DNA of 5,192 nt, taken from contig JADFLD010000188.1 in NCBI GenBank assembly GCA_022564535.1, positions 1 to 5,192 of the forward strand, in the 5' to 3' direction. The stretch is from Gemmatimonadota bacterium (lineage in GTDB: Bacteria > Gemmatimonadota > Gemmatimonadetes > Longimicrobiales > UBA6960). Below the pieces are notes generated by a model, which was given only the letters and a program-made list of their open reading frames with translations, was not told where the DNA came from and did not search any database. A program made the position numbers and the translations under genes. Every line of letters starts with the position of its first letter. Position 1 is the stretch's first letter. Positions 1 through 5,192 of this stretch are shown one piece after another.

Positions 1-1
1 C

Positions 2-1192
2 TCTCTTGCGGTCGGGCTCTTCGATCGGGCCGAGATGGGGATCGCCTTGCAGTCCTTCGCGGATGCGGACTCCGGTGGGAATCTGTGGGGTATCTTCGGG
101 CGACTCAGGCTCTGGGAACCTGTCGATCAGGGCGTCGGCCTCGCCGTGGGCGGCCGTTACCTCACGAGTCCCACGTATGCGGACGGTGCGGCGTACGCCC
201 CGGCCCGTCTGGGTTTTGCCGACGAGCGCGTGCGTGACAGCTATTCCGATGTACGCGGACTGAGCTCGAATCTGAGCCTCTACGGAGTGGCGACCGCGTA
301 CCTGAGAGGCTACGACGGCGGACCGCTCCCCGAGAACGACATGACGTTCTCGCTCGGCTATGGCGGAGGCATGTTTCGAGAGGGCGGCGAGCTCGAGTTT
401 TACTCCTCGGGTCACTCCAACGGTTGGTTCATGGGCACCACGCTCCATGTGGGGGTGGGCGAGCGCTCCCTCCTCACCATCATGGCGGAGCACAATGGAT
501 TCGACGTGAACCTCGGGGCCCAATTCGATTGGGGCGGCTTCCGTGTCGGCGCGCAATACCTCTCTTCGAACCACGACCGGCCCTTGGACGGACACTACTC
601 CGAGTATCAGCAGCCGAAGTTCGGCATTCTCGCTTCGATGGCGATTTGCCCCAACGAGCGTGGCTTCCGCTGTCGGCCTCGGAGAATGCGGCGGACCGAG
701 CCGGATACGATTTTCATTCCGCCGCCGCCGCCCGACACCGTGGTGGTGCGGGTCGCCGACGGCTCGGCTCGGATCACGGATGGAGTGCCCTCGAGCATCT
801 GTCTGGCGACCGGGCAAAACATCCCGGTGCAGGTCACACCGAGGGGCGACACGCTCGTCGGGCCCCAGGCCGTGCCGATTCGCACGCTGAGGCCGGGTCT
901 GGTCTTCGCCGGTACGTACGCGGCCGATGCGTTTTGGTATCAGGACGATGAAGTGATCGTCTTCGAGGGGGCAGACTTCGGAAAGTCAGATGACGTCTTC
1001 CCCATCGATTGCGGTCAGATTCTGCGGGTTGGCGTCTACGAAGGAGTGCCGGTATTTGCCGTCGTCACTGCGCGGCGCCCGCTGGACGTGATCTTCATTC
1101 CCGTACGACCTGGCGTCTGGCACCGGTATGAACGCGGACTCCGGCGTGCGCCTAGCGCCAGTAGCCGCGAAGCCGCCATCGGGCTGCTGTAG
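2..1192 (+). CDS. Outer-membrane beta-barrel-like protein with C-terminal conserved module (5' partial)
   Basis: The frame is open to the left edge (residues SLAVGLFDRAE precede the first Met at 35), so the true start and any signal peptide lie outside the window; 396 residues are visible. The first part, to about nt 650, has alternating aromatic, glycine and polar stretches such as FSLGYGGGMF, WFMGTTLHVGVG and FRVGAQYLSS, and reaches MAICPNE at 639-659. This pattern is typical of outer-membrane beta-barrels. A basic stretch and five prolines (719-733) then lead to a C-terminal module (about 737-1130) containing ICLATGQ, TLRPGLVFAGTYA and IPVRPGVWHRYE. I associate this module with uncharacterised secreted or outer-membrane proteins of Gemmatimonadota-like genomes. 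The last 17 or so residues are low-complexity. It converges on the gene at 1199-1630 with 6 bp between stop codons. The function is unknown; the outer-membrane location is inferred from strand pattern only. Confidence 0.7.
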   Translation, partial: SLAVGLFDRAEMGIALQSFADADSGGNLWGIFGRLRLWEPVDQGVGLAVGGRYLTSPTYADGAAYAPARLGFADERVRDSYSDVRGLSSNLSLYGVATAYLRGYDGGPLPENDMTFSLGYGGGMFREGGELEFYSSGHSNGWFMGTTLHVGVGERSLLTIMAEHNGFDVNLGAQFDWGGFRVGAQYLSSNHDRPLDGHYSEYQQPKFGILASMAICPNERGFRCRPRRMRRTEPDTIFIPPPPPDTVVVRVADGSARITDGVPSSICLATGQNIPVQVTPRGDTLVGPQAVPIRTLRPGLVFAGTYAADAFWYQDDEVIVFEGADFGKSDDVFPIDCGQILRVGVYEGVPVFAVVTARRPLDVIFIPVRPGVWHRYERGLRRAPSASSREAAIGLL

Positions 1193-1198
1193 CGAGCG

Positions 1199-1630
1199 TC
1201 AGCGCGCGACGCGCTGCTCCATCACCCGGTTGCTCGCGTTCAAGACGGCCTTGACCGCGGCTCCGGGTAGGTCTTCCTCGGCCTCGCAGGGCGCGGCCCC
1301 CAAGAGCCGGTAGCTGTCCGCCCCGGCCCGGCCGTTGATGCGCGTAACCACGACCCACCCGTCGAAGGCTCGAACCGCTTTCACTCCGATGACTTCGAGG
1401 TCGATGGTACTGCTCGTTGCTCCGAGCGTGGAAGCGAGCGTAGCCGTGAGCGCGGCCTCGGACGCCGCCTTGAGAATGCCTTGCTGCGTTTCCAAGCAGG
1501 GAACGGTCCCTTCGTAGTACTCGCCGCCCCACTCGAGCCGAACAGAAACACGTCCCGATCCGTCGGGGGTGGTCACGTGTTCGAGGCTGTCGAAGCGGAG
1601 GCGGGAGCGGACGGTGTTGGCTGTCTTCAT
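1199..1630 (-). CDS. Hypothetical protein, 143 aa, last gene of the minus-strand cluster
   Basis: I do not recognise a named family. The predicted protein starts MKTANTVRSRLRFDSLEHV and has an alternating strand/helix look: a beta-rich start (RVSVRLEWGGEYYEG), an alanine-rich helix (about residues 52-68), two strands (IDLEVIGVKAV, GWVVVTRING), and a closing helix AVKAVLNASNRVMEQ. The order strand-helix-strand-strand-helix, with an end of the type AVL(D/N)A-NR, resembles small uncharacterised alpha/beta domains I have seen in actinobacterial and environmental proteins, but this is only an impression. There is no signal peptide, membrane helix or obvious catalytic motif, so it is probably cytosolic. 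The ATG at 1630 has a weak GGA about 5 nt upstream. It lies 78 bp downstream of the glycosyltransferase fusion on the same strand and may be co-transcribed with it. Coding is supported by the open frame, protein-like composition and tight convergence with the plus-strand gene. Confidence 0.72.
   Translation of the reverse strand: MKTANTVRSRLRFDSLEHVTTPDGSGRVSVRLEWGGEYYEGTVPCLETQQGILKAASEAALTATLASTLGATSSTIDLEVIGVKAVRAFDGWVVVTRINGRAGADSYRLLGAAPCEAEEDLPGAAVKAVLNASNRVMEQRVAR
1200..1216. terminator. Short GC-rich hairpin at the convergent gene ends (weak terminator candidate)
   Basis: CAGCGCG, a CGA loop and CGCGCTG form a perfect 7-bp stem with a 3-base loop. It begins 8 bp after the plus-strand stop codon and covers the last codons of the minus-strand gene. 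There is no T-tract on either side, so it does not meet the usual intrinsic-terminator pattern. A role in separating the two convergent transcripts is only inferred. Confidence 0.25.
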
Positions 1631-1708
1631 TCGATTCCGACGTTGAGCCTGGGGGGCACCTCAACCTGTGTTGCGCACCCGAGTCCTCGCAAGAGGAGCC
1701 GGCGATTC

Positions 1709-3034
1709 TCATTCCCGCAGAAGGCTTGCGGGCACGTCTGCGCGCGTATCGACGTCCGTTTTCGGCTCCAGCAGCGCCACTTCGAGACCGGACTCCGACG
1801 CGCGCGCCAACGTGGATTCGAGTACCGACGCGGTGCTCCACGCGATCTCCGTGAAGAGTTCTGGATGGCGTTTCCTCATGGCGACCAGGTAGTACCCCCC
1901 ATCTGTCGCCGGGCCGAGCACGACCCCCTTCTCCCCGAGCTCGTCGAAGGCCGCACGGATCGTATCCTGATCGATGTCCGGGATGTCGGTGCCGACGAGG
2001 CATACATCGTCGGCCTCTTCGAAGCATGCGTCGAAGGCGCTGGCCATTCTGGCACCGAGGTCGCCGGTCGATTGGAATCGGTACTCTACGCCATCCCGGC
2101 CCAACCACTCGCTCATGATCCCCAGCGTTTCCGGGCCGGGTGGATCGACGTACGCGATGAGCCGGTAAGGCCCGCCTCGGAGCGCGTCCATCGTCGCTCG
2201 TCCAAGTGCTCTGTAGATTCGCAGAGCCGAGGGCGCACCGACCTCGGCCGCGAGGCGGGTCTTCGCTTGCCCCTCGATCGGCGCCTTGGCGAAGACCACG
2301 ACGGCTCGGCGATTCCGAGGAGGCTGTGCGCGTGGGCCTTCCCCCCGATGGGGCGCATACCAACGCGCCAGCCTTTCAACGGGTACGTGGAGGCGGAACA
2401 GCGCGATGAGCGTCAGGTTGCGGAGCCAGCCCAAGAGGACTCCGTGAGCGTCGTAGCGGCGAGAACTCGTCACCAGGCGGGCCGGGAGGACGACGCGGCG
2501 CCCCAATCGGCCGAGGCGGTCCACGAGGCCTACGTCCTCCATGATCGGCCAGGCGGGGTAGCCCGACGCCCGCTCATACAGCGCCCGCGATACGACGAGC
2601 CCCTGGTCCCCGTAAGGAAGCCCCAAACGGGCTTCCCTGAGTCCTTGCCCGAACTCGATGAGCCGGTGGAGACGTCCTGTCCCCTCGAGCGCGAAGCGGT
2701 AGTGGGCGAAGTCGTCGGATCGGGCGTCCTCCAGGAAGTGACGGAGCGCGGTGAGCGCACTCGGGTCGAGACGGGAGTCCGCGTGGAGGAAGAAGAGCCA
2801 GGGGCTGTCGCTAGCCGCTACACCGGCCCTGAACTGCAGGCCTCGCCCCCGCTCAGCTTCGAGAACGCGCACGCCCCTCTCAACGGCGATGTCGACGGTC
2901 GCGTCTTCCGATCCTCCATCGACCACGACGATCTCGGCGTCGAGGCCTTCGAGGTCCGAAAGGAGTCGAGGTAGGCGTTCGGCCTCGTTGAGCGTCGGGA
3001 TGACGACGGTCAGAGAGGACCCCGCCCGGGTCAC
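1709..3034 (-). CDS. Bifunctional glycosyltransferase: TIGR04283 (GT2-like) fused to TIGR04282 (DUF2064-like)
   Basis: The 441-residue protein has two transferase modules. Residues 8-225 are a GT-A/GT2-type domain of the TIGR04283 kind: IPTLNEA (12-18), VVDGGSED (37-44), LHADSRL (83-89, the DxD-like metal/nucleotide-sugar site), YGDQG (141-145), MEDVGLVDRLGR (165-176), and SSRRYDAHG (190-198). After a basic, proline-containing linker (about 226-242), residues 244-438 match TIGR04282/DUF2064: FAKAPIEGQAKTRL (248-261), GDLGARM (324-330), VGTDIPDI (347-354), GPATDGGYYL (374-383) and DVDTRADV (427-434). Both families are catalogued as arsenosugar-biosynthesis glycosyltransferases, earlier as rSAM/selenodomain-associated transferases; exact substrates are not established here. 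The chosen start is GTG at 3034-3032, whose GTGA overlaps the upstream TGA stop and puts IPTLNEA at the usual distance from the N-terminus. The frame stays open upstream to 3334, but only inside the DUF547 gene. The two activities are usually separate proteins. Confidence 0.93.
   Translation of the reverse strand: MTRAGSSLTVVIPTLNEAERLPRLLSDLEGLDAEIVVVDGGSEDATVDIAVERGVRVLEAERGRGLQFRAGVAASDSPWLFFLHADSRLDPSALTALRHFLEDARSDDFAHYRFALEGTGRLHRLIEFGQGLREARLGLPYGDQGLVVSRALYERASGYPAWPIMEDVGLVDRLGRLGRRVVLPARLVTSSRRYDAHGVLLGWLRNLTLIALFRLHVPVERLARWYAPHRGEGPRAQPPRNRRAVVVFAKAPIEGQAKTRLAAEVGAPSALRIYRALGRATMDALRGGPYRLIAYVDPPGPETLGIMSEWLGRDGVEYRFQSTGDLGARMASAFDACFEEADDVCLVGTDIPDIDQDTIRAAFDELGEKGVVLGPATDGGYYLVAMRKRHPELFTEIAWSTASVLESTLARASESGLEVALLEPKTDVDTRADVPASLLRE
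3031..3034 (-). promoter_or_regulatory. GTGA stop/start overlap coupling DUF547 fusion to glycosyltransferase fusion
   Basis: The minus strand reads GTGA: GTG (3034-3032) starts the glycosyltransferase and TGA (3033-3031) ends the VTT-DUF547 protein. No strong Shine-Dalgarno sequence precedes the GTG, so initiation probably depends on ribosomes terminating on the upstream gene. This overlap decided the start chosen for the transferase. Confidence 0.75.
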
Positions 3035-4530
3035 CGCGCGATGTCGTTGAGCGTCCAGTCGTAGTCGAAGAACTCGATCGAGGTGCGCCGGTCCGCCAGG
3101 AGCGCCGCGGCCTCGGCGGTGGCATAGGGCGCCAGGAAGGTCCGGAGGCCGTCGATGCCCCCGAAGTCGTCCTTGAACCAGTCCAGCACCTTGTTGAGCC
3201 GGAGCGTCGAGCCTTCCACCGCGAGGTGCTGCTCGCTTCCCACGAGATAGGCTACGGCCCGGTCCAACTGCTCGTCGAGCGTCTCGGCCTCGTAGGCTTC
3301 GGGCCAGAGGACCGGGCAGCTCACGGCGGCGCAATTCATGGCGAAGTGTATGCGCGGCTCTCCCATGGGCCGCACGATCCCGTGCTCGATGTCGTCCTGG
3401 GAGCGGTTTTCTCCCGCGATCCGGCAGTGCTTACGGGTGAAGACCTCGGGGATCTGCCACACCGAGTTGACCGGCCGGCCGGCCACTGCGTTTCTCACCC
3501 GAGAGAGCAACCTGCCATCCTTCTGGATGGGGTAGTTGTCGGCGACGAGGCGCAGCATGCACGCGTTGTAGGCGTTGATCCAGAACGCAAGTCGAACCTC
3601 CCTGGGCGCCGCCTGGACGGTGGCGAAGTCGACGGCCGCGAGCGTTGCCAGATACGTGTCGAGCGTCGCGCGATTCTCGACGAGGGCCCCGTAATCCACG
3701 CTGGGCTGGCGAACGACTTCGGCGAGTACTGTCGTGAATGCCTGATGGGTGGGCACACCCTGTGCGTACGCGCGGGCCGTGCCGGGTCCCACCGCCGCAA
3801 CCTGCAGGACCAGAAGGGTCAGGAGCGGTGGGGTCGAAGCGCCAGGAGCACGAATGCCGAGTCGTTTGGCGAGCGCCGGAAGGAAGCTGAGCACGATGAG
3901 GAGCGCCCCGGAAAGTAGGACTCGAACGAGTGCTTCGCGCGAGGCCTCCTGCGACCCCGCTAGGAGCGCGTCTGCGAACATGGTGTAGACAAGCGTACCC
4001 GGAAAGATACCGATCGCAGTGGCCACCGCATACGTCGACCACTTTATGGAAGTGAGGCCGGCACCGAAGTTGAGCGCGTTGAACGGCACCGCGGGAATGA
4101 GCCTGAGGGTCAGGATGCTCCGGAAGCCGTAGTCGTCCGTGGCCCGGTCCAACGCCTCGAGCCTCGAGCCGGCGAGCCGCTCGATTCCTTCCCGCCCTAG
4201 GAATCGCGCGATCATGAAGGCTGCGTTCGCACCGATGTTGGCCCCGATCGTCGTGTACAACGTGCCCCAAAAAACTCCGAACATCGCCCCCCCGGCCAGC
4301 GTGAGAATCGAGCCCGGTATGGCGAGCGCCGTCGCGACGGAATAAGCCCCCACGTACAGCAGGGGAGCCGCGTCCGAGTCGCGTAGCCACTCGATGGCCT
4401 GCCCCACGCCTTCCCGACTCAGGTAGTCGCCGAGCGGGGTGAACGCCGCCGCGAGGCCGGCGCCGAGGATGAGGGCCGCCAAGGCGCCCAACTTGAGCAA
4501 CGGGGCTGGATCGCGCTTCACTTCAGCCAT
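3031..4530 (-). CDS. TVP38/TMEM64 (VTT domain) membrane protein fused to DUF547 domain
   Basis: The 499-residue protein opens with a hydrophobic helix (about 11-30), followed by a VTT/SNARE-associated (DedA-superfamily) membrane domain at about 55-225. Its hallmarks include PGSILTLAGGAMFG (72-85), GANIGANAAFMIARFLGR (96-113), RLIPAVPFNALNFGAG (143-158) and GIFPGT (174-179). A second hydrophobic stretch, PPLLTLLVLQVAAVG ending near AYAQG (234-258), looks like an embedded signal peptide or a further membrane helix. DUF547 follows (about 262-495) with FWINAYNACML (316-326), DDIEHGIVRP (379-388), RIHFAMNC (393-400), and a nearby SCP. VTT proteins are polytopic inner-membrane proteins implicated in lipid or metabolite transport; DUF547 has no assigned biochemistry. 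The embedded helix could place DUF547 on the periplasmic side (inference). The start ATG at 4530 has GAGGGTGG upstream and overlaps the previous gene by 13 bp. I found no plausible in-frame start immediately before the DUF547 half, so a true fusion is favoured over two genes. Confidence 0.92.
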   Translation of the reverse strand: MAEVKRDPAPLLKLGALAALILGAGLAAAFTPLGDYLSREGVGQAIEWLRDSDAAPLLYVGAYSVATALAIPGSILTLAGGAMFGVFWGTLYTTIGANIGANAAFMIARFLGREGIERLAGSRLEALDRATDDYGFRSILTLRLIPAVPFNALNFGAGLTSIKWSTYAVATAIGIFPGTLVYTMFADALLAGSQEASREALVRVLLSGALLIVLSFLPALAKRLGIRAPGASTPPLLTLLVLQVAAVGPGTARAYAQGVPTHQAFTTVLAEVVRQPSVDYGALVENRATLDTYLATLAAVDFATVQAAPREVRLAFWINAYNACMLRLVADNYPIQKDGRLLSRVRNAVAGRPVNSVWQIPEVFTRKHCRIAGENRSQDDIEHGIVRPMGEPRIHFAMNCAAVSCPVLWPEAYEAETLDEQLDRAVAYLVGSEQHLAVEGSTLRLNKVLDWFKDDFGGIDGLRTFLAPYATAEAAALLADRRTSIEFFDYDWTLNDIAR

Positions 4531-4877
4531 GAGACCACCCTCTTTAGCGCCCGCCCGCCGAAGCCTTCCAAGCGGGCCCGCTGGAACGCGTCGGAAGCGC
4601 GCTTGACGCCCTCCACCATGGTTGGGTAGGGAAAGATCGTGTTGGAGATGTCCGAGAGCTTGAGGCCGTGCCTCTTGGCGAGCACGAGAGGCATGAGAAG
4701 TTCCCCCGCGTGCGCACCCAGAATGGTAGCGCCGAGGATTCGCCCCTTTCTGTCGGCGGAGATCTTGACCACGCCTCGCGCCTGGCCGTCTACGATCGCA
4801 CGGTCGAGGTCGTCGAGCTCGCAGGTGTACGTCGTTCCGCCCAGAGCTTCCGCTGCGGCCTGCGTCAGGCCGACGTG
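4518..4877 (-). pseudogene. MerA-like pyridine nucleotide-disulfide oxidoreductase, C-terminal dimerisation domain only (5' truncated)
   Basis: From HVGLTQAAA (starting at 4877) to the TGA at 4520-4518, 119 residues form a standard Pyr_redox_dim domain: LDDLDRAIVDG, GVVKISADRKGRILGATILG, AHAGELLMP and IFPYPTMVEGVKRASDAF. This domain normally closes a roughly 450-500 residue FAD/NAD(P)H-dependent flavoprotein. Where glutathione reductase has the catalytic His of its HPT..E motif, this protein has Tyr (YPTMVE), as mercuric reductase does. The C-terminal vicinal cysteine pair of mercuric reductase is absent (it ends VVSWLK), so it is not a bona fide mercury reductase. The FAD- and NAD-binding regions and the CxxxxC redox site are missing. 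The frame stays open to 5153, but residues encoded upstream of about 4880 do not resemble the family and are antisense to another gene. Stop and next start overlap by 13 bp, marking it as the first visible gene of the operon. Whether the truncation is biological or an assembly artefact cannot be decided here. Confidence 0.88.
4535..4542 (-). promoter_or_regulatory. Ribosome binding site for the VTT-DUF547 fusion
   Basis: On the minus strand GAGGGTGG lies 4 nt before the ATG at 4530-4528 (the GAGGG core is 7 nt away). It supports that Met as the start rather than any upstream position in the longer open frame reaching 4893. It sits inside the end of the oxidoreductase gene, consistent with coupled translation. 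Confidence 0.6.
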
Positions 4878-4884
4878 CTGATCT
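4863..4884. other. Breakpoint between GC-rich operon and lower-GC thymidylate-synthase-like sequence
   Basis: To the left, the minus strand reads oxidoreductase family sequence up to HVGLT (4877-4863). To the right, the plus strand reads thymidylate-synthase family sequence from about IWRP (4881). The flavoprotein should continue upstream with a TYTDPEVA-like motif but does not. The plus frame also gives RQADVLIW across 4863-4886, close to the RQAVL.IW expected in the synthase, so both families look plausible over a few codons and the exact point cannot be fixed. This could be a short-homology recombination site or an assembly join. Confidence 0.7.
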
Positions 4885-5192
4885 GGCGACCATGGGACAA
4901 TGGACTTTCGTCTAAAGATATTCCATGCACCATACAGTTTCAATTTTTGGTACGTGACGGTCGGCTTAACATGATCACCACCATGAGAAGCAACGATGTT
5001 TTTTGGGGACTTCCTTATGACGAATGGATGTTTACCAATGTTCAATTCGCCGTGGCCTATGCGTTGAACATGGACGTGGGTTGGTATCAACACAACACGG
5101 GCAGCTTGGACGCATACGTTGATAGAGACATGGAGGCCTTGAACGCGCTGCACGCGCCCGATGGTAGCGAGGAAATGCCTCCTCCCTTCGTA
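4881..5192 (+). CDS. Thymidylate-synthase-superfamily protein fragment, possible (d)CMP hydroxymethylase (partial at both ends)
   Basis: This frame is open to the right edge and reads IWRPWDNGLSSKDIPCTIQF at its start (104 residues visible). Family landmarks in order are the catalytic cysteine in DIPC (Cys codon 4926-4928), QFLVRDGRLNM, the phosphate-binding RSND (4986-4997), GLPYDEWMFTN, and GWYQHNTGSLDAY near the nucleotide-sugar contact. In thymidylate synthase the GLPFN-type motif carries an Asn that reads the uracil ring; here it is Asp (5019-5021). The T4 dCMP hydroxymethylase also has Asp at this site, so a cytosine-nucleotide substrate is plausible but not proven. The His usually seen before the xY pair is Asp here (5109-5111). 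The N-terminal half, including folate-site residues, and the C-terminus are missing. Base composition at 4921-5040 is far lower in GC than the neighbouring operon, suggesting a different origin, perhaps phage. The left limit is approximate because of the junction. Confidence 0.85.
   Translation, partial: MWRPWDNGLSSKDIPCTIQFQFLVRDGRLNMITTMRSNDVFWGLPYDEWMFTNVQFAVAYALNMDVGWYQHNTGSLDAYVDRDMEALNALHAPDGSEEMPPPFV

Noticed and set aside
1684..1697. TCCTC-GCAA-GAGGA hairpin in the 78-bp gap downstream of the glycosyltransferase
   Set aside because: Only a 5-bp stem with no T-tract. A motif of this size is expected by chance and is not enough to call a terminator or attenuator.
1631..1708. Possible promoter for the 143-aa gene
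   Set aside because: I see no convincing -35/-10 pair in this short GC-rich gap, so read-through from the upstream operon is as likely.
1152..2363. Minus-strand open frame (403 codons) overlapping two real genes
   Set aside because: It is an out-of-frame reading across the 3' half of the glycosyltransferase and the whole 143-aa gene. It is Arg/Gly-rich and featureless.
1481..2974. Long plus-strand open frame (497 codons)
   Set aside because: It lies antisense to the glycosyltransferase fusion, whose motifs are unambiguous. The translation is rich in Arg, Pro and Glu and shows no family motif, as expected for a GC-rich shadow frame.
3035..3334. Upstream extension of the glycosyltransferase frame
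   Set aside because: These 100 codons lie inside DUF547 coding sequence. The GTG at 3034 overlaps the stop and gives the normal family N-terminus.
3226..3918. Plus-strand open frame (230 codons)
   Set aside because: Antisense to DUF547, no recognisable domain and no ribosome binding context that outweighs the real gene.
3431..4390. Minus-strand open frame (319 codons) within the VTT-DUF547 gene
   Set aside because: Same strand, different frame; composition is Arg/His/Gly-rich without motifs, whereas the other frame carries clear VTT and DUF547 signatures.
4531..4893. Upstream extension of the VTT-DUF547 frame to a Met at 4893
   Set aside because: The extra residues are an Arg-rich out-of-frame reading of the oxidoreductase. 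The ATG at 4530 has a ribosome binding site and starts a normal membrane-protein N-terminus.
4881..5153. N-terminal part of the open minus-strand frame leading into the oxidoreductase
   Set aside because: Its sequence shows no FAD- or NAD-binding motif and is the complement of clear thymidylate-synthase-family sequence. Continuity of the frame across the join is probably chance.
1..5192. CRISPR arrays, tRNA or rRNA genes, insertion-sequence ends or long direct repeats
   Set aside because: I saw none. The window is almost fully coding and no repeated units or terminal inverted repeats stood out, including around the junction near 4880.

Overview
This is a GC-rich bacterial window with one abrupt compositional break near its right end. 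From about 1 to 4875 the DNA is strongly GC-rich (43 of 60 bases are G or C at 3601-3660) and densely coded. The left-hand protein combines a beta-barrel-like region, a proline linker and a C-terminal module of a kind I associate with Gemmatimonadota and related environmental lineages. That taxonomic guess comes from family resemblance only and is low confidence.

Layout, left to right. (1) 2-1192, plus strand: 3' part of an outer-membrane beta-barrel-like protein whose start lies outside the window. It ends 6 bp from (2) a convergent minus-strand run of genes. In transcription order these are: the C-terminal end of a MerA-like pyridine nucleotide-disulfide oxidoreductase (4877-4518), a 499-residue fusion of a TVP38/TMEM64 (VTT/DedA-superfamily) membrane domain with a DUF547 domain (4530-3031), a 441-residue fusion of two glycosyltransferase families, TIGR04283 then TIGR04282 (3034-1709), and after 78 bp an unrecognised 143-residue protein (1630-1199). 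The first three genes overlap at their stops and starts (13 bp, then 4 bp), which points to one translationally coupled operon. (3) About 4881-5192, plus strand: an internal fragment of a thymidylate-synthase-superfamily protein, running off the window edge. Its first part is much more AT-rich (51 of 120 bases G or C at 4921-5040).

The oxidoreductase / VTT / DUF547 / TIGR04283 / TIGR04282 set is a recurring neighbourhood. The two glycosyltransferase families were first named as rSAM/selenodomain-associated transferases and are now catalogued as arsenosugar-biosynthesis glycosyltransferases. The window therefore looks like the accessory end of an arsenosugar-type (or other sugar-conjugate) locus. 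The defining enzymes, the ArsS radical SAM protein and the ArsM methyltransferase, are not in view. Two gene fusions compress the four central families into two polypeptides.

The most puzzling point is the junction around 4863-4884. There the oxidoreductase loses its FAD- and NAD-binding parts and abuts a thymidylate-synthase-like fragment on the other strand. This may be an assembly chimera or a genuine recombination or phage-insertion boundary. The synthase fragment carries Asp where thymidylate synthases have the pyrimidine-reading Asn, which suggests a cytidine-nucleotide hydroxymethylase or methylase.
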